Positions 7,747-17,459 of a stretch of DNA of 22,555 bases are shown piece by piece (position 1 is the first letter of the stretch; each line of letters starts with the position of its first letter). The notes beneath the pieces are model-generated. The model searched no databases, had not been told where the DNA came from, and saw only the letters and a list, made by a program, of their open reading frames with translations. The stretch is from assembly GCA_039804245.1 (NCBI GenBank), contig JBDLWO010000319.1:1-22555 (forward strand), read 5' to 3'. A program made the translations under genes and the position numbers. Source of the stretch: M3007 sp039804245 (GTDB taxonomy: Bacteria; Bacteroidota; Bacteroidia; Chitinophagales; Saprospiraceae).

Positions 7747-9213
7747 ATGACAGAATCAAGGCTTTTCAGTTTAATCATATTGTTATCACTGTTTCAGACG
7801 GCCCCCTCATTCGGCCAGTCTGAAGAAACCGTTATCGGTGATCTCGAAATCATCGAGGATTCAACCACCACCGTTGCCGAAAAAGGAGACGGATTCCTGT
7901 CCGGCGATGAACTGCTCTCACGCCTCGAATCGGTGGGCAGCTGTGTTGATCTCCGCGTAACCGACGTGGTAAGGAGCTACATCCGGAACTACGTAAACCG
8001 GAACTCGGAAAAAGCATCCATGATGCTCGGCCGCCGACTGACCTACTTCCCTCTCTATGAAGAAAAAATGAGGCAATATGGTGTGCCGGAAGACCTGAAA
8101 TACCTCTCTGTAGTAGAGTCGGCTCTTAACGCAAAAGCAGTCTCCCGGGTGGGAGCAACCGGCCTATGGCAGTTCATGCCCTCCACCGGCGGTGAGTACG
8201 GCCTCCATACCAACAGCACTGTCGAAGACCGCAGCAACCCGGTCAAAAGTACCGACGCTGCAGCCCGACACCTGCGCGATCTGTACAAGATGTTCGACGA
8301 CTGGGCCCTGGCCCTGGCCGCATACAACAGTGGCGCCGGACGTGTCAACTCCGCTATAAAACGCGCAGGAAGCCGCGACTTCTGGCAAATTCAGAAATTC
8401 CTCCCGCAGGAAACCCGAAATTATGTACCCGCCTTCATCGCAGCTACCTACCTCTGCAATTTCTTCTACCTGCACGGCGTAAGCTCCTTCGACCCCGATC
8501 TCGACCTGCAACTGACCGATCATGTCAACGTCTATGAAGGTATTTCTTTCCAGGATATCGCAGACGCGACAGGCATCACAGCCGAAGTTGTTAAAGAACT
8601 GAACCCCGGATTCAAGCGTGACTATGTTCCGCCCACTACCGATGGCAATTTTGTGATCGTACCCAAAAGGGTGATGCCCGCATTCATCAGGTATCTCAAC
8701 TCGGTCAGCAGCGCACGAAGTTATAAACTGGACAAACCGGAAGAATATACCAGCAGAGACGCCGGTAACGGACGCTACTGGGAAAGCAGGGTCACCATGC
8801 GGGAATCACTGCCCCTCAAAGAATATGCCCGACGCGCCGGACTGTGCGCCGAACACGTGAAGGCATGGAATAATCTGACTGGTGATTATCTGAACCTGGG
8901 CCAGAAAATTGTCCTGCACAGACCAGTATATGTACAAAAACACAGCTCGGTCAGAATCGAAATGCCCGGTATCCAGGAAAAAAAACCGGCGCAGCCCTCC
9001 GCAAAATTGCCATCTTCAGGCAATACTTCCGGCGAAAGTCAACCCGTGCCCCAACCGGCAGAAAATCCGGGGTGGCTTTATCACATCGTGAGACGAAATG
9101 AATCTCTGGAAGATATTGCCCGTCTGTATTCTACTTCCACAGAAGGAATCAGAAGACTCAACGATTGCAGTAAAGTGAAATTCGGCGACCGCCTGAAAAT
9201 AAGATCTCTTTAA
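7747..9213 (+). CDS. mltD: MltD-like lytic transglycosylase with LysM domains
   Basis: Peptidoglycan lytic transglycosylase, cleaving between MurNAc and GlcNAc with formation of the anhydro product, in the periplasm. It is 488 residues from the ATG at 7747, which begins a signal peptide (MTESRLFSLIILLSL...SFGQ); an ATG 14 codons upstream gives a poorer start. The SLT domain spans about 105-230: catalytic Glu124 in SVVESALN, then AVSRVGATGLWQFMPSTG and ALAAYNSGAGRV, all standard family-1 motifs. C-terminal to it are two divergent LysM-like segments (around YEGISFQDIADATGITAEVVKELN and LPLKEYARRAGLCAEHVKAWN) and a clear terminal LysM (YHIVRRNESLEDIARLYS). Before the last LysM is a P/S/Q-rich linker. 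A response regulator follows 23 bases later on the same strand. Confidence 0.92.
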   Translation: MTESRLFSLIILLSLFQTAPSFGQSEETVIGDLEIIEDSTTTVAEKGDGFLSGDELLSRLESVGSCVDLRVTDVVRSYIRNYVNRNSEKASMMLGRRLTYFPLYEEKMRQYGVPEDLKYLSVVESALNAKAVSRVGATGLWQFMPSTGGEYGLHTNSTVEDRSNPVKSTDAAARHLRDLYKMFDDWALALAAYNSGAGRVNSAIKRAGSRDFWQIQKFLPQETRNYVPAFIAATYLCNFFYLHGVSSFDPDLDLQLTDHVNVYEGISFQDIADATGITAEVVKELNPGFKRDYVPPTTDGNFVIVPKRVMPAFIRYLNSVSSARSYKLDKPEEYTSRDAGNGRYWESRVTMRESLPLKEYARRAGLCAEHVKAWNNLTGDYLNLGQKIVLHRPVYVQKHSSVRIEMPGIQEKKPAQPSAKLPSSGNTSGESQPVPQPAENPGWLYHIVRRNESLEDIARLYSTSTEGIRRLNDCSKVKFGDRLKIRSL

Positions 9214-9223
9214 CTCATCCAAT

Positions 9224-9232
9224 CCCCCCCCC
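9224..9232. repeat. Nine-C mononucleotide run just before a start codon
   Basis: Nine consecutive C residues lie 4 bases before the ATG at 9237 of the LytTR response regulator and 10 bases after the mltD stop. Slippage here would change the spacing of the translation initiation region but not the coding frame. Confidence 0.7.
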
Positions 9233-9236
9233 TCCC

Positions 9237-10004
9237 ATGATCACCCGCGCAATAATTATCGAAGACGAACCCGAAGGACTCGAAAACCTCAAAAATCTGC
9301 TCAGAATGTACTGCCCCGATGTGGAAGTCGTGGCCGAAGGAGGATCGAATGCCGATTTTATCCGGCTGGCCGACGACAAAAACACCCGCTTTGATGTAGC
9401 ATTCCTCGATATCAGTCTGCCAGACGGACTCATTTTTCAAAGCCTGCAGCAACTGGATGAAGTACCCTTCGACATTATCTTTGTCACAGCCTATGACAAG
9501 TATGCGCTCCGCGCCTTCGAGTTTGCCGCCATTGACTATGTTACCAAACCAATCGAGCGGGAAGAACTCATCAGGGCCGTAGGCAGAATCAACCGAAAGA
9601 ATCTGGGATCCAGAGAACGACTCGAAATCCTCAGCCAGACTTACACCGGAAATACGCCCAATGCCTTCGAAAAGATCGGTATTTCAGCCATAGACGGCGT
9701 ACATTTTGTGAAACTTGGCGACATCATCAGACTGGAAGCCGACGATAACTACACCCACTTCATCCTGAAAGCAGGAAACCGCCTCACAGCAAGCCGAACC
9801 ATCAAGGCGTATGAAGACGCGCTCAATGCGTTCAACTTCATCCGGATACACAAAAAACATATAGTAAACATGAACTATATGAAAACCTATCACAAAGGCG
9901 AAGGCGGAGAACTGGTGCTGGAAAATGGCGAAACTGTTGAGGTATCGCGACGTAAAAAGCCCCACCTGATGGAAGCCATCAGAAGGGTACACGGTGAGGT
10001 CTGA
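9237..10004 (+). CDS. LytTR-family response regulator
   Basis: Two-component transcription regulator of the LytR/AlgR type, 255 residues. The receiver domain (about 3-125) has the acidic pocket Glu9-Asp10-Glu11, the phosphorylation site Asp58 in FLDISLPDG, the conserved Thr in FVTAYD, and Lys104 in VTKPIE. The LytTR DNA-binding domain occupies about 150-250, with GVHFVKLGDIIRLEADDNYT and the FIRIHKKHIVN element typical of the fold. The cognate partner is usually a 7TM/histidine kinase (His_kinase family); none is present here, so it is an orphan in this window. The close placement behind mltD suggests co-transcription, and hence a possible link to cell-wall or envelope control, but that is inference. 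Confidence 0.93.
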   Translation: MITRAIIIEDEPEGLENLKNLLRMYCPDVEVVAEGGSNADFIRLADDKNTRFDVAFLDISLPDGLIFQSLQQLDEVPFDIIFVTAYDKYALRAFEFAAIDYVTKPIEREELIRAVGRINRKNLGSRERLEILSQTYTGNTPNAFEKIGISAIDGVHFVKLGDIIRLEADDNYTHFILKAGNRLTASRTIKAYEDALNAFNFIRIHKKHIVNMNYMKTYHKGEGGELVLENGETVEVSRRKKPHLMEAIRRVHGEV

Positions 10005-10107
10005 TCTCATTGTAACTGTCTGCTGATCGCGCCCGGGACAAAAAGTCTGTCTTCAGCCATGCAGGAGGCGAGCTACATTTTAACAAAGCTACAACCAACA
10101 CCCAAAA

Positions 10108-11076
10108 ATGGGATTTTTTGACAAATTTTTCAGCAAAGACAAGAAAGAGGATCTGGACAAGGGCCTCGAAAAAACCAAGGAGGGCTTCCTCGGCAAGATA
10201 AGCCGGGCCGTGGCTGGTAAAAGCACGGTTGATGAAGATGTACTCGATGAACTGGAGAGCATACTCATATCAGGCGATGTTGGTCTCGATACAACAGTAA
10301 AAATCATTGAACGCATCGAAGCCCGTGTCTCCAGAGACAAATACGTGAGTACCACCGAACTGAACGAAATACTCAGAAACGAAATCGTACAGCTGCTGTC
10401 CGAAAATAATACGGCCGATGCAGAAGACTACTCCGTACCGCAAGGTGTAAAACCGTATGTTATGCTGGTCATAGGCGTTAATGGCGTGGGAAAGACCACT
10501 ACAATCGGGAAACTGGCCTGGCAACTGAAACAAAAGGGATACAGGATTGTACTCGGCGCAGCCGACACATACAGAGCAGCAGCCGTTGATCAGCTGAAAA
10601 TCTGGGCCGACAGAGTGGGTTGCGATTTCTATTCCAAGGGAATGAACGCAGACCCCGCCGCCGTTGCATTCGAAACAACCCGCTTCGCTCTCGAAAATAA
10701 TTGCGATATTGCTATTATTGATACTGCAGGACGACTGCACAACAAGAGCCACCTGATGCAGGAACTGGGCAAGATACATCGTTCAATTGAAAAGAACCTG
10801 CCCGGGGCGCCACACGACGTACTGCTGGTCCTCGACGCCAGTACCGGTCAGAATGCCCAGGAACAGGCCCGCCACTTCACTGAAGTAGCTCCCATTACCT
10901 GCCTGGCACTCACAAAACTCGACGGAACGGCCAAAGGAGGGGTGGCAATCAGTATCAGCGACCAGTTTAAAATCCCGATCCGATACATCGGTGTAGGTGA
11001 AAGCATGGACAAGTTGCAGATTTTCAACAAAAGAGCCTTTGTTGAGTCGCTTTTTGGCGATAAAAAACTGAATTGA
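10108..11076 (+). CDS. ftsY: Signal recognition particle receptor FtsY
   Basis: GTPase receptor that docks the signal recognition particle at the inner membrane during co-translational targeting. It is 322 residues. A short charged N-terminal helix (MGFFDKFFSKDKKEDLDKG) replaces the long acidic A domain of E. coli FtsY, as usual in Bacteroidota. The N domain follows, then the G domain: P-loop GVNGVGKT at 123-130, the DTYRAAAVDQL insertion-box motif, DTAGR from 205, TKLDGTAKGG from 269, and a C-terminal GVGESMDKLQIF. All GTPase motifs are intact. It is preceded by ~100 bases without a gene and its stop codon directly abuts the stop codon of kdsC on the other strand. Confidence 0.97.
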   Translation: MGFFDKFFSKDKKEDLDKGLEKTKEGFLGKISRAVAGKSTVDEDVLDELESILISGDVGLDTTVKIIERIEARVSRDKYVSTTELNEILRNEIVQLLSENNTADAEDYSVPQGVKPYVMLVIGVNGVGKTTTIGKLAWQLKQKGYRIVLGAADTYRAAAVDQLKIWADRVGCDFYSKGMNADPAAVAFETTRFALENNCDIAIIDTAGRLHNKSHLMQELGKIHRSIEKNLPGAPHDVLLVLDASTGQNAQEQARHFTEVAPITCLALTKLDGTAKGGVAISISDQFKIPIRYIGVGESMDKLQIFNKRAFVESLFGDKKLN

Positions 11077-11670
11077 TCAGTATTCAGGCCACTTGTTCTG
11101 CAGTTTCATCACCTTTTCGATGATGTCACGGACGCAGCCGCGTCCGCCCGCAAACGGAGAAATATAGTCGGCAACAGCTTTTACTTCGGGGACTCCATCG
11201 GCAGGACTGCAGGAGAGCCCCACACTGCGCAACACCGGCAGATCGGGGAGGTCATCGCCCATATAGCATATCTGCAACTGCTTCAGCTCCTGACGCTCCA
11301 GAAAAGAACGAAAGGCGATCATTTTGTCCCTGACGTTGGAGTAATACTCTTCAATGCCGAGGTCGGTGAGGCGTTTTTTGGCGCCTTCTGATCTTCCCCC
11401 CGTGATAATGCAAACCGGATAGCCGGCCTGTATAGCCCACTTGATGGCCTGCCCGTCGCGGATGTGCATGGTACGCAGGAGTTCACCCTGCTCGGTAACG
11501 AGTACATCATTATTGGTAAGCACACCGTCAATATCAAAAATGAAAGCCTTCACAGACTTCATTTTATCGAATACATGTACCAGCTCGATATTGATCTGTT
11601 CATCGGGCCGGAGCTCGGCAACCTTGTTCTGGGGCAACCCGAAGTGTGTTACTTGTTGTTGGCTCTCCAT
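11077..11670 (-). CDS. kdsC: KdsC-type HAD phosphatase (KDO-8-phosphate phosphatase)
   Basis: HAD-superfamily phosphatase matching 3-deoxy-D-manno-octulosonate 8-phosphate phosphatase, the step before CMP-KDO formation in lipid A/LPS core synthesis. HAD motif I is FDIDGVLT (Asp46 and Asp48 from this start), motif II is in CIITGGRSEG, and motif IV is YMGDDLPDLPVL. The C-terminus GGRGCVRDIIEKVMKL is also typical. Two starts are possible: 11670 (197 residues, overlapping iscX by 22 bases) or 11562 (161 residues). I prefer 11670 because LVHVFDKMKSVKAF upstream of Met37 resembles the usual N-terminus of the family and no other start lies between. The N-terminal ~24 residues then form an unusual extension. 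Confidence 0.85.
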   Translation of the reverse strand: MESQQQVTHFGLPQNKVAELRPDEQINIELVHVFDKMKSVKAFIFDIDGVLTNNDVLVTEQGELLRTMHIRDGQAIKWAIQAGYPVCIITGGRSEGAKKRLTDLGIEEYYSNVRDKMIAFRSFLERQELKQLQICYMGDDLPDLPVLRSVGLSCSPADGVPEVKAVADYISPFAGGRGCVRDIIEKVMKLQNKWPEY

Positions 11671-11897
11671 TCATAAACCCATTTGGCCTGAATTTGCTCC
11701 AGGTGACCTTCACTGGATTCCTCTTTTGTACCCTCGAAATTGGGTATTTCGAGTATCCACTGCAGCAGGTCGGTAAATCGGATCCTGTATATGCGGCTCT
11801 CGTCAAAATCTTCGCCAAAGCGCTCGTAGAGTGCCATGGCAATATCTTCATGGTCGGCCCAGTGGATGGGCATATTATCAAAATCACTGAATGACAT
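11649..11897 (-). CDS. iscX: Fe-S assembly protein IscX
   Basis: Small acidic iron-sulfur assembly factor, 82 residues, that in E. coli binds iron and the desulfurase IscS and tunes cluster assembly. Matching landmarks: IHWADHEDIAMALYERF, RFTDLLQWILEI, and a C-terminal LEQIQAKWVYEW in place of LEAILLVWLDE. The E. coli protein is 66 residues; the N-terminal addition here (MSFSDFDN) is short. It lies 13 bases downstream of the [2Fe-2S] ferredoxin gene, the same order as the end of the proteobacterial isc operon (fdx-iscX). The rest of isc (iscS, iscU, hscA, hscB) is not in the window. Confidence 0.88.
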   Translation of the reverse strand: MSFSDFDNMPIHWADHEDIAMALYERFGEDFDESRIYRIRFTDLLQWILEIPNFEGTKEESSEGHLEQIQAKWVYEWRANNK

Positions 11898-11910
11898 GGG
11901 AGTGGGAGAT

Positions 11911-12252
11911 TTAGTGTTCGTGTCCGATGATCCGGCGCTGATCAGGTATGGTTACGGTGATGCTTGCATCCTCATCCAGGATGATACACTGACAGGCGAG
12001 ACGACTTTCGAGGCGCGGATTAATGGCGCGGTCAATGAAATCCTCCTCCTTGTCGGAAATTTCCTCCAGAAAATTGTCCCCTTTCTCAACATAAATGTGA
12101 CAGGTGGAACAGGCACATACACCACCACAGTTGTGGTTCAGATGCACATCATAATCCTCCGTGATTTCCAGAACTGACATGTCCTGAAAGTTGCCGGTAA
12201 CCGTTTTCGGCGTAATAGTGGTATCTTCAAATTCAAATCGTACAGTGGCCAT
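11911..12252 (-). CDS. fdx: ISC-type [2Fe-2S] ferredoxin
   Basis: Adrenodoxin-type ferredoxin, 113 residues, an electron carrier for cluster assembly in the ISC pathway. Cluster ligands are visible as C-x5-C-x2-C in HNCGGVCACSTC, plus a later Cys in RLACQC; one extra Cys lies inside the x5 loop and one after RLACQ. VEKGDNFLEEISDKEEDF is the acidic partner-binding helix typical of this group, and TVTIPDQRR ends the domain. It is first of the minus-strand trio fdx, iscX, kdsC. Its start has a TATCTTTG box only 8 bases upstream, implying a very short leader. Confidence 0.92.
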   Translation of the reverse strand: MATVRFEFEDTTITPKTVTGNFQDMSVLEITEDYDVHLNHNCGGVCACSTCHIYVEKGDNFLEEISDKEEDFIDRAINPRLESRLACQCIILDEDASITVTIPDQRRIIGHEH

Positions 12253-12260
12253 AAGCAGGG

Positions 12261-12268
12261 CAAAGATA
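12261..12268 (-). promoter_or_regulatory. Possible -7 box for fdx-iscX-kdsC
   Basis: On the minus strand TATCTTTG matches TAnnTTTG completely. It lies only 8 bases upstream of the ATG at 12252, so a transcript from it would be almost leaderless. I find no TTG at the proper -33 distance (the nearest is 13 bases away), so this is a weak call. Confidence 0.3.
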
Positions 12269-12383
12269 GGCTTCAGAAAGCCAATTTTCTCACCACATGA
12301 ACACAGAGATGCATGATTTGTTCAGTTAGGCGCCCAAAACACGTCATTTTGCAAAAAAAGGATAACTTTAACACCCCTGTTGA

Positions 12384-12413
12384 TTGTAATAAGGAGAAAA
12401 GTCCACATATTTG
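12384..12413 (+). promoter_or_regulatory. Candidate promoter for the double AAA+ gene
   Basis: TTG at 12384-12386 is followed after 19 bases by CATATTTG at 12406-12413, one mismatch from TAnnTTTG. The implied start of transcription is roughly 10 bases before the ATG at 12430. This supports the later start over the open frame beginning at 12313. Confidence 0.4.
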
Positions 12414-12429
12414 CCTTAACGTATATTGT

Positions 12430-15072
12430 ATGGAATTCGGAAACAACCCAATACCACCACAGGAAAATTCAGAGAACAGGAACTGGAAGTTCAAGGAGCT
12501 GAAAGTTTATTCGTCCACCGAATGGCTGGCCGACAACAAGAAGAAGTACCGTCAGGTATTCGACAGGCTCGAAACGAGTTATGTTTATGCAGAACTCTCT
12601 TTTCAGAACAAGTTGTTCGACCGCGAAGACTGGGAAATCAACGTGGAACTGAAGTGCTTCGTTGTCAAGAAGCAGAAAAAAGAGGTTTGTTCGCTGCCAT
12701 TCAGGAGGAAGGTAAGCAAATATGACCCTGTGGGCTACATCCGCGAGGGATGGGGAAACAAACAGGAAGGTGTTTTCTGGAAAAAGGGAGCTTATTACTG
12801 GGAAGCATGGATAGAAGGCGAAAAAGTGGCTACCCGGTATTTTTATGTGGAAGATGCAGGAAGGCCCATGCTCCGCTCTGATAATCCGTACTGCCAGATT
12901 TCATCCCTCCGTCTCTACGAGGGCCCCTATGACGATATGCCCGAGTTCGAACGCAACTACCTCAAAACGTTTCAGGGCGAGGAAACCCGTTATGTCTATG
13001 CCGAGGTAACGCTGAAAAATCTGATCGCCAGCAAGCCCTGGCAGTGCGAGCTCTATGTAAAATATTACAACAATGCCCGGGAACTGAAGGGACAGGTGGT
13101 CAGGCTTCACAAAGTGGAAAAAGGCGATGAATGGATCAAAATAACTGCCGGCTGGGGCAGTAACGTAAAGGCATCCTGGAGAAATGATATTTACACGGCA
13201 GAAGTGATCTTCATGGATCAGTTGCTCGCTGTGGCCACCTTTGAAGTCGGCGACTTCATGGAGGAAGGCTCCAATCCGGTCTGGTTGCCCGAAAAAGGCC
13301 ATCAGATTCTGCTCGAACCCGAACCGGAAGATGATCATACTTTTGAGGAAGTACTCACCAGACTCGACGCTCTCATAGGCCTGCAGGAAATCAAGTCCAA
13401 AGTCAGAGAACACGCACAATACATTCAGTTCCTTCAGATCCGAAAAGAAAAGGGATTTTCCGAAAAAGACGGAATCAATGTGCACTCCGTATTTATCGGC
13501 AACCCGGGCACCGGCAAAACTACGGTAGCCAAAATGATGGGACGGCTCTATAAAAAAATGGGGCTGCTCTCCAAAGGCCATGTTCATGAAGTGGATCGAA
13601 CCGATCTGGTAGGCGAATATATCGGCCAGACCGCCCCCAAAGTGAAGGAAGCCATCGAAATGGCACGCGGCGGCGTGCTGTTCATTGATGAAGCCTACGC
13701 GCTGGCCCGCTCCGCAGAAGACAGCAAGGACTTCGGCCGGGAAGTAATCGAAATTCTTGTCAAGGAACTGTCCAACGGCCCGGGCGATCTCGCCGTCATC
13801 GTGGCCGGATACCCAAAGGAAATGAAAACTTTCCTCGACTCCAATCCCGGACTGCGCAGCCGTTTCAAACTGACCTTCGAGTTTGCCGATTATCTGCCCC
13901 AGGAACTGTCGCACATCGCCGAGTTCGCTGCCCAGGAAAAAGAAGTTTCACTCACTCCTGAGGCGAAAGTACTTGTAAATGAACTGATTACAGAAGCGTT
14001 CCGCGCACGCGACCGCGCGTTCGGAAACGCCCGCTTCGTGTACGACCTGATCGAAAAAGCCAAGGTACAAATGGCTCTGCGCGTCATGGCTCAGCCAAAT
14101 GTCCGAAGCCTCGCACCCGAAATATTCACTTCCATCCACAGGGATGATGTGGAAAAAGTGGAGGTTTCACGCAAAAAACCGCTCCCGCTCATACCGGTAG
14201 ATGAAAAACTGCTGGCCTCGGCTCTGTACGAACTCGACGGACTGATCGGTATGCACAATATCAAACGCGATATACGCGAGCTGGTAGACCTCGTCAGGTT
14301 CTACCGCGAAAGCGGACGGGATGTTCTCGGTCGCTTCTTCCTCCATACCGTGTTCGTCGGGAACCCGGGCACCGGTAAAACAACCGTCGCACGAATTCTC
14401 ACCAAAATATACAAATCTCTCGGCGTACTCGAACGCGGTCACATGGTAGAAACCGACAGGCAGGGACTGGTTGCCGGATTCGTGGGCCAAACTGCCATCA
14501 AAACAGCCGAAAGAGTAGATGAAGCTGTCGGAGGCGTACTGTTTATTGACGAGGCATACTCCCTCACCTCACCGGTATCCCGCGGAAGTCACGGCGATTT
14601 CGGCGATGAAGCCATACAGACACTGCTCAAACGAATGGAAGACCGCCGGGGAGAGTTCTTTGTATTCGTGGCAGGATATCCAGAGAATATGGATAATTTC
14701 CTGAAAGCAAACCCGGGCCTCGCCAGCCGATTCGACAAGGTGCTCCGATTCGAAGACTACTCACCCGAAGAATTGCTGGAAATTGTACTCCAGATGTTCA
14801 GTCACGAAAAATACCGGGTGGAAGAGGATGCCCGCGAACACCTCGGTAAATATGTGGCTTTTCTGTACCAGTTCCGCGATAAATACTTCGGAAACGCCCG
14901 GACGGTGCGTCAGGTTGTCGTGGAGGCTATCAAAAACCAGAACCTCCGCCTGTCGGCCGCCAAAATTACAGATGAGCAAATCGCCCAGACGATCACGCTC
15001 GACGATGTGGCCACCTTCACCTTCGACAAGGATAAACTCAATCTGTTCGCCAGAAGGGGAATCGGATTTTAA
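12430..15072 (+). CDS. Double CbbX/SpoVK-like AAA+ ATPase with duplicated N-terminal module
   Basis: An 880-residue AAA+ protein. The frame is open to 12313, but the ATG at 12430 fits the promoter and avoids a Cys/Lys-rich unlike-protein extension. The N-terminal third has two related beta-rich modules, about 19-144 and 157-278, each with a YVYAE strand and a GWG motif. Two complete AAA+ domains of the CbxX/CfqX group follow: domain 1 with Walker A GNPGTGKT at 357-364 and Walker B FIDE at 418-421; domain 2 with Walker A at 644-651 and FIDE at 705-708. Both have PGLRSRF/PGLASRF-type arginine regions, so both may hydrolyse ATP. Relatives include rubisco activase CbbX, sporulation SpoVK and type VII secretion EccA. 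Substrate unknown. It is transcribed alone, 58 bases before the cytochrome operon. Confidence 0.88.
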   Translation: MEFGNNPIPPQENSENRNWKFKELKVYSSTEWLADNKKKYRQVFDRLETSYVYAELSFQNKLFDREDWEINVELKCFVVKKQKKEVCSLPFRRKVSKYDPVGYIREGWGNKQEGVFWKKGAYYWEAWIEGEKVATRYFYVEDAGRPMLRSDNPYCQISSLRLYEGPYDDMPEFERNYLKTFQGEETRYVYAEVTLKNLIASKPWQCELYVKYYNNARELKGQVVRLHKVEKGDEWIKITAGWGSNVKASWRNDIYTAEVIFMDQLLAVATFEVGDFMEEGSNPVWLPEKGHQILLEPEPEDDHTFEEVLTRLDALIGLQEIKSKVREHAQYIQFLQIRKEKGFSEKDGINVHSVFIGNPGTGKTTVAKMMGRLYKKMGLLSKGHVHEVDRTDLVGEYIGQTAPKVKEAIEMARGGVLFIDEAYALARSAEDSKDFGREVIEILVKELSNGPGDLAVIVAGYPKEMKTFLDSNPGLRSRFKLTFEFADYLPQELSHIAEFAAQEKEVSLTPEAKVLVNELITEAFRARDRAFGNARFVYDLIEKAKVQMALRVMAQPNVRSLAPEIFTSIHRDDVEKVEVSRKKPLPLIPVDEKLLASALYELDGLIGMHNIKRDIRELVDLVRFYRESGRDVLGRFFLHTVFVGNPGTGKTTVARILTKIYKSLGVLERGHMVETDRQGLVAGFVGQTAIKTAERVDEAVGGVLFIDEAYSLTSPVSRGSHGDFGDEAIQTLLKRMEDRRGEFFVFVAGYPENMDNFLKANPGLASRFDKVLRFEDYSPEELLEIVLQMFSHEKYRVEEDAREHLGKYVAFLYQFRDKYFGNARTVRQVVVEAIKNQNLRLSAAKITDEQIAQTITLDDVATFTFDKDKLNLFARRGIGF

Positions 15073-15075
15073 TTT

Positions 15076-15130
15076 TCCGTTTTTGTAATAACTTTTTGAA
15101 AACAGTGTATTTTTCCGGCAAAAAAACGGA
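15076..15130. repeat. 9-base inverted repeat flanking promoter-like sequence
   Basis: TCCGTTTTT at 15076-15084 is the exact reverse complement of AAAAACGGA at 15122-15130. The right arm ends directly at the ATG at 15131. The 37 bases between the arms contain most of the candidate promoter. It could be an operator or an RNA hairpin across the leader, but the arms are low complexity. Confidence 0.4.
15083..15115 (+). promoter_or_regulatory. Candidate promoter of the cytochrome/DUF1501 operon
   Basis: TTG at 15083-15085 and TATTTTTC at 15108-15115, spaced by 22 bases, match the Bacteroidota TTG/TAnnTTTG pattern with one mismatch in the last base. It lies in the 58-base gap between the AAA+ gene and the first cytochrome gene, and is the only such pair seen there. 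Confidence 0.4.
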
Positions 15131-17458
<2,328 letters not shown>

Positions 17459-17459
17459 T

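Noticed and set aside
12313..12429. N-terminal extension of the double AAA+ protein
   Set aside because: The 39 extra residues look untranslated, and promoter-like boxes lie within this stretch.
12901..13914. Minus-strand open frame of 337 codons opposite the AAA+ gene
   Set aside because: Antisense shadow of the second module and first AAA+ domain; no family features.
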